Of a DNA stretch of 64,000 bases, positions 44,961 to 53,816 are shown piece after piece. The notes beneath the pieces were generated by a model, which worked only from the letters and a program-made list of their open reading frames with translations, was not told where the DNA came from and did not search any database. The number at the start of each line of letters is the position of its first letter. The first letter of the stretch is position 1. Source of the stretch: Desulfovibrio legallii (lineage in GTDB: Bacteria; Desulfobacterota; Desulfovibrionia; Desulfovibrionales; Desulfovibrionaceae); assembly GCF_900102485.1 (NCBI RefSeq), contig NZ_FNBX01000011.1:1-64000 (forward strand), given 5' to 3'. Position numbers and translations under genes: made by a program.

Positions 44961-46322
44961 ATGGCATTTGATCAGGCCCAGCGCGCCCGCCAAAACAGCT
45001 ACCAGGATACTGTTATCCATTTTATAAATAAGGATAAAGGGCACATCCTGACCGTAAGCGACGACCAGGCCTTCTGTACCCAGCTGCGCCTTACCCTGGC
45101 CCGGGAGCTGGGCCTTGCCGACGCCGGCTGTCTCACCCTGCTCACCGGCCCCAGCCAGCTGGTCCGCCGCCTGCGCGAGCTGGAATCCGCCTATCCCGTC
45201 ATCCTGCTGTTTCTGGAGCGCGCTTTGGCGGGCCAGGACCAGAGCCTTCTGGTCAAGCACCTGCACCAGACCTTCCCTGGGCTCAAGATCATCATCCTCA
45301 CCACCGAGGTTCCGCGCGAGCGGCTGCTGCTACTGCACGAGCTGGGGGCGGACAACGTTATTGCCAAGCCGGTGTCGGCCAACACCCTGATTGAAAAAAT
45401 GGCCTTTACCATCAGGCCCCAAAGCCGCATCGGCAAGGCCATAGACCTGGCCCGCGCCCTGCTGGAGCAAAAAAAGTACGCCGAAACCCTGGACGCCTGC
45501 GCCAAAATCCTGGCGCTCAAGCCCGGCAGCGCCGCCGCCTACCTGCTCATGGGCGACGCCTACCGCGAAACGGGCGCCTATGACAAAGCCCGCACAGCTT
45601 ACGAAACCGCGGCCAGCGGCGCGGATCTCTACCTGGCCCCCCTGCAGCGCCTGGCTGAGCTTTACGAAGCCACCGGCGACAAGGCCCGCCTCAAGGAGTG
45701 CCTGGAACGCCTGGACGCCCTCTCCCCCCTCAACGTGGACCGCAAGGTCAGCCTGGGCTCCGTCAACCTGGAGCTCGGCAATACGGAAAAGGCCGAGGAA
45801 TATTTTGACAAAGCCGTGGTCCAGATGCAGCACGACGCCCTGGACGGCCTGAGCGCCCTTTCCGGCCGCATTGCCGACATCTATACGGACCGCGACCCCG
45901 GCAAAGCCGAAAAATACCTGCGCAACAGCCTTGAAATAAAAGAAAAATATCTTTCGCGCAACGACATTGCCCTCTTCAACCGCCTGGGCCTCAGCCTGCG
46001 CCGCCAGGGCCGCTGGCAGGACGCCGTAACCGAATACCGCCGCGCCCTCAAGCTGGCCCCGGACGACGCCAACCTGTACTACAATCTGGGCATGGCCCTG
46101 GCCGAAGGCCGCGACTTTCCCCAGGCCAAGGCCCATATGCTCAAAGCCCTGGAGCTCAACCCCCAGCTGCCCCGCACCGGAGCCACCATCGCCTTCAACT
46201 GCGGGGCCGTCTTCCTTCAGACCGGGGACCGCGCCCGCGCCGCGGGCTTTTTTCGCCAGGCGCTGGAGCAGGAGCCGGACTTCAAAGCCGCCCAGGAGGG
46301 CCTTGCCCGCTCCGGCGGGTAG
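44961..46322 (+). CDS. TPR protein with degenerate response-regulator receiver domain
   Basis: The 453-residue cytosolic protein has an N-terminal receiver-like domain (about 27-150) and then about eight tetratricopeptide repeats to the C terminus. In the receiver the acidic pair D34-D35 and the lysine K136 (AKPVS) are kept. The strand that should carry the phospho-acceptor reads VILLFLE, so phenylalanine F84 replaces the aspartate. It probably works as a phosphorylation-independent interaction module. GGGAGG precedes the ATG, and a strong promoter lies upstream. The partner is unknown. Confidence 0.85.
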   Translation: MAFDQAQRARQNSYQDTVIHFINKDKGHILTVSDDQAFCTQLRLTLARELGLADAGCLTLLTGPSQLVRRLRELESAYPVILLFLERALAGQDQSLLVKHLHQTFPGLKIIILTTEVPRERLLLLHELGADNVIAKPVSANTLIEKMAFTIRPQSRIGKAIDLARALLEQKKYAETLDACAKILALKPGSAAAYLLMGDAYRETGAYDKARTAYETAASGADLYLAPLQRLAELYEATGDKARLKECLERLDALSPLNVDRKVSLGSVNLELGNTEKAEEYFDKAVVQMQHDALDGLSALSGRIADIYTDRDPGKAEKYLRNSLEIKEKYLSRNDIALFNRLGLSLRRQGRWQDAVTEYRRALKLAPDDANLYYNLGMALAEGRDFPQAKAHMLKALELNPQLPRTGATIAFNCGAVFLQTGDRARAAGFFRQALEQEPDFKAAQEGLARSGG

Positions 46323-46443
46323 CCGCTTCTCCCAGCCGCTGCGCACAGCCGCCAGATGCCTGCGGCCGCCGCAAAACAGCCCCGGCAACGACAGGCAGGG
46401 CGCTTGCTGCCGCGCCTGCGCCGTTGTCAGCGCATCGCGCAGG

Positions 46444-47607
46444 TCAGATGCCCTCGCCGCGCGGATGAAGGGCTTTGGCGATGCAGGCGGCGGCGTAGTT
46501 CAGATCCGCTTCCGTATGCGCGGCCATGACGGTGAGCCGCAGCCGGGCCGCGCCCCGGGCCACAGTGGGGTAACGGATGCAGGGGATGAAGACGCCCATG
46601 CGCAGCAACGCCGCGCCGGCGCGACGGGCCTTTTCTTCGTCGCCCACCAGGATAGGAAAGATCGGCGTATCCGCGGCAGCGGGCAGGCCCAGATCCCTGA
46701 GGTTGCGCGCCATGCAGGCCGTGTTTTCCCGCAGGCGGCGCACCAGCTCAGGGTGCGCCATGATCTGCGCCAGACCCGCGTGCGCGGCCGCCACCGTGGC
46801 GGGGGAAAGCGCAGTGGTAAAGATAAAGGGCCGGGCCGTGTTGCGCAGCAGGTCGCACAGCTCCCGCGAGCCGCAGATCGCGCCGCCTTCGCTGGGCACG
46901 GCCTTGCTCAGCGTGGTCATGACGATGGGCACGTCCTCATGGCTGAGGCCGAAATGCTCCAGGCTGCCCCGTCCCGTGGCCCCCAAAACGCCGGTGGCGT
47001 GCGCGTCGTCCACCATAAGGGGCAGGCCGTAGCGGCGGCTGATGCGCGCCAGCTCCGGCAGGCGGGCCACATCGCCGTCCATGCTGAACACGGAATCGGT
47101 GACGATGAGTCCCTCCCGCGGCCGCTCCCGCCTGATCTTCGCTTCCAGATCCGCGGGGTCGTTGTGGGCGTAGACCACGGTGTGCGCCCGCGCCAAGCGG
47201 CAGCCGTCAACAATGCTGGCGTGGTTGAGCGCATCGCTGAAGATGTGGCTTCCCGCGCCGCACAGGGCGCTGATGGCGCCCGCATTGGCCGTATAACCGC
47301 TGTTGCACAGCAGGGCGGCCTCGCTGCCCTTAAAGCGGGCCAGCAGCTTTTCCAGCCGGACATGGGGCCGCAGGTTGCCCGAAACGAGCCGCGAACCCCC
47401 CGCGCCCACGCCATAGGCCTTCACGGCCCGCACGGCCGCGCGGAGGATTTCCGGCCGGTTGTTGAGGCCAAGATAGCTGTTGGAACAGAACAGCAGCACG
47501 CGGCGGCCGTCCATAACCACCTCGCGCCCCTGGACGGATTCCATCAGGTACGGCGTCCTGTACAGGTGAGCGGCCTTGACGGCGGCCAGCCGGGCGGCGA
47601 AATCCAT
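46444..47607 (-). CDS. bioF: 8-amino-7-oxononanoate synthase (biotin)
   Basis: The 387-residue PLP enzyme joins pimeloyl thioester and alanine in biotin synthesis. It shows LFCSNSYLGLNN near residue 40, the aspartate-histidine pair in VDDAHATGVLG, and the PLP lysine K235 in TTLSKAVPSEGG. It lies 8 nt downstream of bioW and converges with the TPR gene; no clear terminator is visible in the 121-nt gap. Related alpha-oxoamine synthases (Kbl, HemA) are possible, but the BioW neighbour settles the call. Confidence 0.93.
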   Translation of the reverse strand: MDFAARLAAVKAAHLYRTPYLMESVQGREVVMDGRRVLLFCSNSYLGLNNRPEILRAAVRAVKAYGVGAGGSRLVSGNLRPHVRLEKLLARFKGSEAALLCNSGYTANAGAISALCGAGSHIFSDALNHASIVDGCRLARAHTVVYAHNDPADLEAKIRRERPREGLIVTDSVFSMDGDVARLPELARISRRYGLPLMVDDAHATGVLGATGRGSLEHFGLSHEDVPIVMTTLSKAVPSEGGAICGSRELCDLLRNTARPFIFTTALSPATVAAAHAGLAQIMAHPELVRRLRENTACMARNLRDLGLPAAADTPIFPILVGDEEKARRAGAALLRMGVFIPCIRYPTVARGAARLRLTVMAAHTEADLNYAAACIAKALHPRGEGI

Positions 47608-47615
47608 ACCCCTCC

Positions 47616-48314
47616 TCAGCGCAGCTCCACCATGACGGGCTGCCGCTCAAGGTAATCTATGCAGCGGGGCACGTCGTCCGCACCGCCCCGAAAAAGAAAC
47701 ACCCGCCCGCCCTGTTCGCTCCCGCGTTCCTTGATATGGGGGATGCGCACATAGCCCCGCCCGCGCGCGGCAAAATACCCGATGGTGTAGTCCGGATCGT
47801 CGGATATGCACAATTCACCAATAATCCAGGGGCAGTGCGCCACCTTGGTGGCCAGGCACAGGGCTTCCTGCATATGGCGTTTGCCCCCGCCGTCGTTGCC
47901 GACGTAGTCCATGCAGGTGGCGCGCACGCCGCGCGCTTGATCCGGCTCCAGCCGCTGCAGGCTGTCCGCATGCAGCAGCACGGCCCCGCGCATGGGCCGG
48001 ACGTTATAGAGCAGGGGCAGGACGCGCTCCGGGTCCAGGCCCAGCCGCCGCAGTTCCGCGGCCAGCACGGCCCGCGCCGCAGCTGCGTCGCGCACCGCCG
48101 GCTCCAGCACCGGCAGCGGCGGCAGGTGAAGAATAGGCAGGGTTATGGCCCGCACAGTCAGGGTAAGGGTGTCGGGTTCGCCGTTGGGATGTTCCAGGGC
48201 CCGCCGGGCCAGGGCCTCCAGGGCCGCCGCCGCCTGCGCGCGCTCCACAATGCGCTCCGCCCCTGAAACATGCCGCGAGCCTTTTTCGGCCCGCATTTTA
48301 ATGCTGAATGCCAT
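47616..48314 (-). CDS. bioW: 6-carboxyhexanoate-CoA ligase (pimeloyl-CoA synthetase)
   Basis: The 232-residue ligase activates pimelate with ATP and CoA for BioF. The N-terminal FSIKMRAEKGSRHVSGAERIV matches BioW openings, and VRATCMDYVGN and CISDDPDYTIGYFAARGRGYVRIPHIK are family motifs. The start at MAFSIKMRAE was chosen by that similarity; the frame continues upstream without it. The bioW-bioF pair implies pimelate, rather than BioC/BioH-made pimeloyl-ACP, as the entry compound. The remaining bio genes are not in the window. Confidence 0.93.
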   Translation of the reverse strand: MAFSIKMRAEKGSRHVSGAERIVERAQAAAALEALARRALEHPNGEPDTLTLTVRAITLPILHLPPLPVLEPAVRDAAAARAVLAAELRRLGLDPERVLPLLYNVRPMRGAVLLHADSLQRLEPDQARGVRATCMDYVGNDGGGKRHMQEALCLATKVAHCPWIIGELCISDDPDYTIGYFAARGRGYVRIPHIKERGSEQGGRVFLFRGGADDVPRCIDYLERQPVMVELR

Positions 48315-48638
48315 GGATGCGTAAACCTTTGGGCAACCGGCGGCGCAACGGGCTGTCGCGCGGCTGCGGCTGCAAACCGGATGCCCCCGGCGCAGTTTCA
48401 CGGCAGAGCCGCACCCTGCTTTTCACTGCGTTGCGGGAGGGAAGATAATTATGATAGCGCCAACGCCGCCGGCTGACAATGCGCCGCAATGGCCGCCACG
48501 CCGGGGCAGCGGCTGCGCCGTCGGCTTCAGCGCGCAGTTTCCCGCCCCGGCCCGGCCGCCGGGGCTTTTATTCCTGCCGGGCATCTGCTACACAAGGGCC
48601 ACGCGCCGCGCTGCACGCGGCCGGCCAAGGAGGCCTGT
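48315..48638. other. bioW-rfbF divergent intergenic region
   Basis: This 324-nt GC-rich spacer holds the promoters of two divergent operons, but I see no clear sigma-70 boxes. A GTAAACC half of a possible BirA-type site lies at 48321-48327, without its partner. A GGCCGCCGGGGC-rich patch precedes the AAGGAGG of the cytidylyltransferase gene. No gene is seen. Confidence 0.6.
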
Positions 48639-49403
48639 ATGAAAGTCGTCATCCTATGCGGCGGCAAGGGCACGCGCCTGCGCGAGGAAACCTCGGTCAA
48701 GCCCAAGCCCATGGTGGAAATCGGCGGACGCCCCGTGCTCTGGCACATCATGTCCATCTACGCCCGTTTCGGCTTCAAGGATTTTATCCTCCCCCTGGGC
48801 TACAAGGGGGAGGTCATCAAACAATATTTTCACGACTACAACATGCGCAACACGGACTTTACCGTGGATCTTAAAAGCGGTGCGCTTACGGTCTATCCCA
48901 ACCATGTGGAGGACTGGCGGGTGACGCTCTGCGATACCGGGCAGGAAACCCTCAAGGGCGGCCGCCTCAAACGGGTAGCCAAATACATTGATACGGACCG
49001 CTTCATGGTCACTTACGGCGACGGCGTGGCGGATATCAACCTGGACCAGCTCATCGCCTTCCACCAGCAGTCTGGCTGCATGGGCACTTTTACGGGCGTG
49101 CGCATGCCCTCGCGCTTCGGCTCCGTGCGCACGGACGCCGCGGGCAAGATTCTTTCCTGGGAAGAAAAGCCCCTGCTCAACGAGTACATCAACTGCGGCT
49201 TCTTTGTCTTTAAGCGGGAGTTTCTGGACTACCTGAGCGAAGACGAAAGCTGCGACCTGGAAAAAGAACCCCTCCAGCGCCTGGCCGCCGAGGGGCAGCT
49301 TTCCATGTATCCCCATCCCGGACAGTGGCAGTGCATGGATACCCTGCGGGATTCGCTTTTCCTCAACGAGCTGTGGGATTCGGGCCGCGCCTTCTGGGCC
49401 TGA
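48639..49403 (+). CDS. rfbF: Glucose-1-phosphate cytidylyltransferase
   Basis: The 254-residue nucleotidyltransferase makes CDP-glucose from CTP and glucose-1-phosphate. The N-terminal ILCGGKGTRLREETSVKPKPM signature, the LPLGYKGEVIKQYF segment and the YGDGVADINLD metal-binding motif identify it. AAGGAGG stands 5 nt before the ATG. It begins a plus-strand sugar operon; the next gene uses its product. Confidence 0.95.
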   Translation: MKVVILCGGKGTRLREETSVKPKPMVEIGGRPVLWHIMSIYARFGFKDFILPLGYKGEVIKQYFHDYNMRNTDFTVDLKSGALTVYPNHVEDWRVTLCDTGQETLKGGRLKRVAKYIDTDRFMVTYGDGVADINLDQLIAFHQQSGCMGTFTGVRMPSRFGSVRTDAAGKILSWEEKPLLNEYINCGFFVFKREFLDYLSEDESCDLEKEPLQRLAAEGQLSMYPHPGQWQCMDTLRDSLFLNELWDSGRAFWA

Positions 49404-49422
49404 CGCGCAAGGAGCGGAAAAC

Positions 49423-50538
49423 ATGTTTGCAGACGCATACAAAGGACGCCGGGTGCTGGTCACCGGGCACACGGGCTTCAAAGGTTCCTGGCTGGCGGCC
49501 TGGCTCACCCGCCTGGGCGCGGCGGTGGCGGGCTTTGCCGACGGCGTGCCCACCAGCCCCTCGCACTACGAGGCCATGGGCCTCGGCGCGCACCTGGCGG
49601 CCGACCTGCGCGGCGACATCCGCGACCGCGAGGCCATGGTCCGCGCGGTGCGCCAGTTCCGGCCCGAAGTGGTCTTCCACCTGGCGGCCCAGGCCCTGGT
49701 GCGCAAATCGTATGAAGACCCGGCAGCCACCTTCGAGGCCAACGCCCTGGGCACCCTGAATATGCTGGAGGCCGTGCGCGCCTGCCCCGACGTGCGCGCT
49801 GTGGTCATGATCACCTCCGACAAATGCTACCGCAACGACGAATGGGTCTGGGGCTACCGCGAAACCGACCACCTGGGCGGCAGCGACCCCTATTCCGCCT
49901 CCAAGGGCTGCGCCGAAATCATCGCCCATTCCTATTTTGCCAGCTTCTTCAAAGATGGCCCGGCCTGCGCCACCGTGCGCGCGGGCAACGTCATCGGCGG
50001 CGGGGACTGGGCCCAGGACCGCATCGTGCCGGACTGCGCCCGCGCCTGGGCCGCCGGCAAGCCCGTGCGCATCCGCAGCCCCTGGGCCACCAGGCCCTGG
50101 CAGCTGGTGCTTGAGCCGCTCTCCGGCTACCTCTGGCTGGGCGCGCGCCTGCTTACGGGGCAGAACACGCCCTTTGACCTGCGCGGCCAGGCCTACAACT
50201 TCGGCCCGGCAGCGGACGTCAACAACACGGTGGCCGAGGTGGCGGCCGCCCTGGGCCGGCACTGGCCGGGCTTCCAGTGCGAGATGGACGCCGCCGGCCA
50301 GGCGGGCATGAAGGAATGCACCCTGCTCAAGCTCTGCTGCGACAAGGCCCTGGCCCATCTGGGCTGGAAGGCCACCCTGAACTTTGAGGAAACCATCCGC
50401 TATACAGCGGAATGGTACCACAGCTTCTATCAGGGCGCAGGCGGCAAAAAGCCCCAGCATATGCTGGATTTCACCCTGGGGCAGATCGCGGCCTACGTCA
50501 ACGCCGCCGAACAGCGCGGCCAGGTCTGGGTGCGCTGA
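49423..50538 (+). CDS. rfbG: CDP-glucose 4,6-dehydratase
   Basis: The 371-residue short-chain dehydrogenase/reductase converts CDP-glucose to CDP-4-keto-6-deoxyglucose, the entry to 3,6-dideoxyhexoses and other CDP-sugars of surface polysaccharides. The NAD motif is TGHTGFKGSWLA, and the catalytic Y-x3-K is in PYSASKGCAE. ITSDKCYRNDEWVWGYRE is typical of this subfamily. It lies 19 nt after rfbF. The next gene starts 1 nt after its stop. Confidence 0.94.
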   Translation: MFADAYKGRRVLVTGHTGFKGSWLAAWLTRLGAAVAGFADGVPTSPSHYEAMGLGAHLAADLRGDIRDREAMVRAVRQFRPEVVFHLAAQALVRKSYEDPAATFEANALGTLNMLEAVRACPDVRAVVMITSDKCYRNDEWVWGYRETDHLGGSDPYSASKGCAEIIAHSYFASFFKDGPACATVRAGNVIGGGDWAQDRIVPDCARAWAAGKPVRIRSPWATRPWQLVLEPLSGYLWLGARLLTGQNTPFDLRGQAYNFGPAADVNNTVAEVAAALGRHWPGFQCEMDAAGQAGMKECTLLKLCCDKALAHLGWKATLNFEETIRYTAEWYHSFYQGAGGKKPQHMLDFTLGQIAAYVNAAEQRGQVWVR

Positions 50539-50539
50539 G

Positions 50540-51049
50540 ATGGACATGCACGACGCCGCTCCGGAAAGCCTGGCCCGCGACGCGGGCATTGCCGACGCCC
50601 TGCTCCAGCCCCTGGGCGTCATCCCCACCCCGGGCGGCCCGGTGCTGCACATGCTGCGGCCGGGCTGCGCCCTCTGGCCCGAGGGCGGCCGCGTGGGCGA
50701 GGTCTACTTTTCTGAGGTTCTGCCCGGCCGCGTCAAAGCCTGGAAGCGCCACACCCGCCAGACCCAACGCTTTGCCGTGCCCGCCGGGCTGCTTCGCATT
50801 GTGCTCTACGACGACCGGCCCGGCTCCCCCAGCGAGGGGGCCTTGTTGGAGATGCTCCTGGGGCGGCCGGAAAACTACCGGCTCCTGTGCATCCCCGTGG
50901 GCGTCTGGTACGGCTTTACCGCCATGGGCGCGGCCCCGGCCCTGATCTGCAACTGCCCGGACCTGCCCCACGACCCGACCGAAGGCGAACGCCTGCCGCA
51001 GGATACGGACCGCATCCCCTACCGCTGGTCAGAGGAGGCCGCGTCATGA
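50540..51049 (+). CDS. Cupin, dTDP-4-dehydrorhamnose 3,5-epimerase-like
   Basis: The 169-residue protein resembles the RmlC/RfbC cupin group: GEVYFSEVLPGRVKAWKRHTRQTQRFAVPAGLLRIVLYDDR and the later VPVGVWYGFTAMG match the ligand-binding strands. The histidine after K-x-W-K-R is the likely catalytic base. In this operon it probably epimerises or otherwise acts on CDP-4-keto-6-deoxyglucose, though the substrate is unproven. It is coupled to both neighbours (1-nt gap before, ATGA overlap after). Confidence 0.8.
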   Translation: MDMHDAAPESLARDAGIADALLQPLGVIPTPGGPVLHMLRPGCALWPEGGRVGEVYFSEVLPGRVKAWKRHTRQTQRFAVPAGLLRIVLYDDRPGSPSEGALLEMLLGRPENYRLLCIPVGVWYGFTAMGAAPALICNCPDLPHDPTEGERLPQDTDRIPYRWSEEAAS

Positions 51050-52026
51050 CCTGCCGCGCCCTGCTGCGCGCCGCCTGGCAGCCCCGCCCGGCGGACGCGC
51101 CGCCGCTGCCCCCGCGCGCAAAGTTCCGCGCCTGGCGGCAGGCCTGCCGCCCGCCTTTTTTCATTACCGCGGCCATTCCCGTCCTCCTGGCCCTGGCCTT
51201 TGCCTTTCAGACGCAAGGCGCGGTAAGCCCCCGCCAGTGGGGCATATGGGGCCTTTTGCTGCTGGGCTGCTTCATGGGCCTGACCATCGCCAACTTCGCC
51301 AACGACCTGTTTGACCACATTCTGGGCGTGGACGGCGGGGACAATATCGGCGGCTCGCGCGTCATCCAGAGCGGGCTCATCAGCCCGCGTCAGCTCAGCG
51401 TGGCCTTGCTGCTGCTCACCCCCGCCACCCTGGCCGTGGGCGGCCTGCTCATCTGCGGCGCGCCCGCCCCGCTGCGGCCGGGGCTGTGGGCCGCAAGCCT
51501 GTTTGCCGTGGCCTCGGCCGTCTTTTATGTGGCCCCGCCCATCCGCTACGGCCACCGCGCCCTGGGCGAGCTTTTTGTCTGCTGCAACATGGGCTTCATC
51601 ATTGTGGGCGCCAGCAGCGTTCTGCTGCTGGGGCGCTTCGATCCCCGCAGCCTGGCCCTGGCCCTGCCCGTGGGCCTTATGGTGGCGGGCGTGCTCTACT
51701 ACCAGAGCCTGCCTGAAATCGACACGGACGCGGCCGCGGGCAAGCGCACCCTGGCCAACTGCCTGGGCAAGCCCCGCGCCGCCTTTTTGTTCACCCTCTG
51801 GTGGCCCACGGTCTGGGTTCTGCTGGGCAACCTCTGGGCCGTGGGCCTGGCGGGCTGGCCCGTGGCCCTGGCCCTGCTCACCCTGCCCCTGTACCTCCGG
51901 GCCCGCGCCCACATCGCCGCCGCCGGTCAGGGCGATTGGCTGCCCCTGGACAACCACGGCGCGCTGGTGCGCCTGTGCTACCTGGGCAGCGGCCTCGCCC
52001 TGATCATCGGCGTGGCCGCCGCCTGA
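51046..52026 (+). CDS. UbiA-family prenyltransferase, MenA-like
   Basis: The 326-residue membrane protein has about eight hydrophobic helices and both aspartate-rich motifs of the UbiA superfamily: NFANDLFDHILGVD (first) and EIDTDAAAGKRTLA (second). The GSRVIQSGLIS segment after the first motif is typical of MenA, which prenylates 1,4-dihydroxy-2-naphthoate for menaquinone. It starts in an ATGA overlap with the sugar epimerase-like gene, so a role in attaching a polyprenyl chain to a sugar precursor is also conceivable. Which acceptor it uses cannot be decided here. Confidence 0.85.
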   Translation: MTCRALLRAAWQPRPADAPPLPPRAKFRAWRQACRPPFFITAAIPVLLALAFAFQTQGAVSPRQWGIWGLLLLGCFMGLTIANFANDLFDHILGVDGGDNIGGSRVIQSGLISPRQLSVALLLLTPATLAVGGLLICGAPAPLRPGLWAASLFAVASAVFYVAPPIRYGHRALGELFVCCNMGFIIVGASSVLLLGRFDPRSLALALPVGLMVAGVLYYQSLPEIDTDAAAGKRTLANCLGKPRAAFLFTLWWPTVWVLLGNLWAVGLAGWPVALALLTLPLYLRARAHIAAAGQGDWLPLDNHGALVRLCYLGSGLALIIGVAAA

Positions 52027-52048
52027 AAACCCGCTCCGGGATTCTGTC

Positions 52049-53575
52049 ATGTCCGCACCGCTTGTCACTGTTGCAAACGTCAGCCTGTTCCTGCCCGGCG
52101 ACGCCAGCCAGACCCTTGTCCTGCACCATATTTCCTGGACCGTGGAACGCGGCCGCCACTGCGCCCTGCTGGGGCCCAACGGTTCGGGCAAATCCACCCT
52201 CCTGCGGCTGCTGCGCGGCGAGCTTTGGCCCGCCCAGGGGCGCATCCTCTGGCACGGGCCCGAAGGCCCGGAAGACGCCCCCCTGGCCGGACGCGCCATG
52301 ACGGCCCTGGTTTCCCCGGCCCAACAGGAAAATTACCAGCGCCAGGGCTGGGATCTTACGGGCCGCGACCTGCTGCTCACGGGCTTTGCCGATACCCCCC
52401 TGCTCTACACCGCGCCCCAGCCCGCCAGAGAAGAAGCAGTGGAAAACATGGCCCGCCGCCTCCAGGCCCAGGGCCTGCTGGAGCGGCGCATGCCCACCCT
52501 CTCCCAGGGCCAGCTGCGCTTGCTGCTGCTGGGCCGCGCCTTGCTGCGCGCCCCGGAGCTGCTCTTGCTGGACGAATGCGCCGAGGGCCTGGACAGCCGC
52601 CGCAAAGCCATCTTTTTTGATGCGCTGGAAGCCTCTGCCGCGCACTGCACCATTGTTATGACCGCCCACCGCCCCGGGCAGATCCCGGACTGGTGCGCGG
52701 AGCGCCGCTATGTGCGCCAGGGCCGCCTGCTCGCCACGCCCCCCGCCGACGCGGCCGCTGCGGACGCCGCTGCCGCGCCTTCCCGGCCGCCCGCCGCAGT
52801 TGATCCCGCCGCGCTCGCCCGCGCGGACGCCGCCACTGCAGCCCCCAACGGCACGGCCGACGCTCCTCTGGGGCGGCCGCTGCTGGATCTGGAAAACGTC
52901 ACGGTTTTCATCAACCGGCAGGAAGTGCTCCACCAGATAACCTGGAGCCTGCACCGGGGCGAGCACTGGCGCATCGCCGGGGCCAACGGCTCCGGCAAAT
53001 CCACCCTGCTGCGGCTCCTGGCGGGCGACGAATTTGTGGCCGCCGGGGGGCGGCTGGAATACTGGCTGCCCGGCCAGGGCGGCGCGGTGAACACTCTGGC
53101 CCAGGTGCGCAAGGGCGTGCGCCTGGTCTCCGACCTCTCCCAGGCCCTCTACGGCTATACCCTCACGGCCGGGGATATGGTCTGCACAGGTTTTGACAAC
53201 AGCATCGGCGTTTACCGCCGCTTTACCCCGGCGGAACAGGCCGAAGCCACGCGCCACATGGCCTTCATGTTTCCGGAGGAAGACGCGGCCGGGCTTGCGT
53301 GCCTGGCGGGGCGCTCCATCCGGCAGCTTTCCACGGGGCAGCTGCGCCGTCTGTTCCTGGCCCGCGCCCTGGCCGGCGGGCCGGACGTCCTGCTGCTGGA
53401 CGAGCCTTGCTCCGGCCTGGACGCCGCAAGCCGTGGCCGTTATCTGCACCTGCTGGACCAGCTGGCCGCCCGTGGCCTGCATCTGGTTTTTGTTTCCCAT
53501 CACAGCGAAGACGCGCCCCTTTGCATCAACCGCGAAGCCCGCATGGAAGAAGGCAGGCTGCGCGTGCTGCTCTGA
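52049..53575 (+). CDS. Two-domain ABC ATPase, ModF-like, no membrane segment
   Basis: The 508-residue protein contains two ABC cassettes. The first has GPNGSGKST, LSQGQLR and LLLLDECAEGLD; the second has GANGSGKST, LSTGQLR and LLLDEPCSGLD. They are joined by a 45-residue Ala/Pro-rich linker (about 235-275). No transmembrane helices are present. The layout matches ModF/PhrA-type ATPases, often found with molybdate uptake, but no mod genes are near. The first Walker B region has Cys where the second has Pro (DEC versus DEP). Confidence 0.85.
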   Translation: MSAPLVTVANVSLFLPGDASQTLVLHHISWTVERGRHCALLGPNGSGKSTLLRLLRGELWPAQGRILWHGPEGPEDAPLAGRAMTALVSPAQQENYQRQGWDLTGRDLLLTGFADTPLLYTAPQPAREEAVENMARRLQAQGLLERRMPTLSQGQLRLLLLGRALLRAPELLLLDECAEGLDSRRKAIFFDALEASAAHCTIVMTAHRPGQIPDWCAERRYVRQGRLLATPPADAAAADAAAAPSRPPAAVDPAALARADAATAAPNGTADAPLGRPLLDLENVTVFINRQEVLHQITWSLHRGEHWRIAGANGSGKSTLLRLLAGDEFVAAGGRLEYWLPGQGGAVNTLAQVRKGVRLVSDLSQALYGYTLTAGDMVCTGFDNSIGVYRRFTPAEQAEATRHMAFMFPEEDAAGLACLAGRSIRQLSTGQLRRLFLARALAGGPDVLLLDEPCSGLDAASRGRYLHLLDQLAARGLHLVFVSHHSEDAPLCINREARMEEGRLRVLL

Positions 53576-53748
53576 GCCCGCGCGTCCTTCTGCACAGACA
53601 GCCGAAGCGGGTCGCCAGACCCTTCCGCCATGCCCTGCCGGCTCAAGCGGGCGCCCTTTGCCGGGCCCGCCCGGTGCGCGAAAAGGCACAAGGCTTCCGG
53701 CCCAGGCTTCCCCCCGCCACGGCGGCCCGCCTTCTCCCAAAAAACGGC

Positions 53749-53785
53749 AAAAGGCCCGTCCGCGGCAGCTGCGGACGGGCCTTTT
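53749..53785. terminator. Bidirectional terminator
   Basis: AAAAGGCCCGTCCGC (53749-53763) is the exact complement of GCGGACGGGCCTTTT (53771-53785) with a 7-nt loop. Its A and T tracts serve both strands. It lies between the converging ABC ATPase and lipoprotein genes. Confidence 0.9.
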
Positions 53786-53816
53786 GGGCGCGCTTGCGCC
53801 AAACGCCAAAAAAAGA

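Noticed and set aside
48318..48330. BirA operator upstream of bioW
   Set aside because: Only one half, GTAAACC, is present; no inverted partner lies at the required distance.
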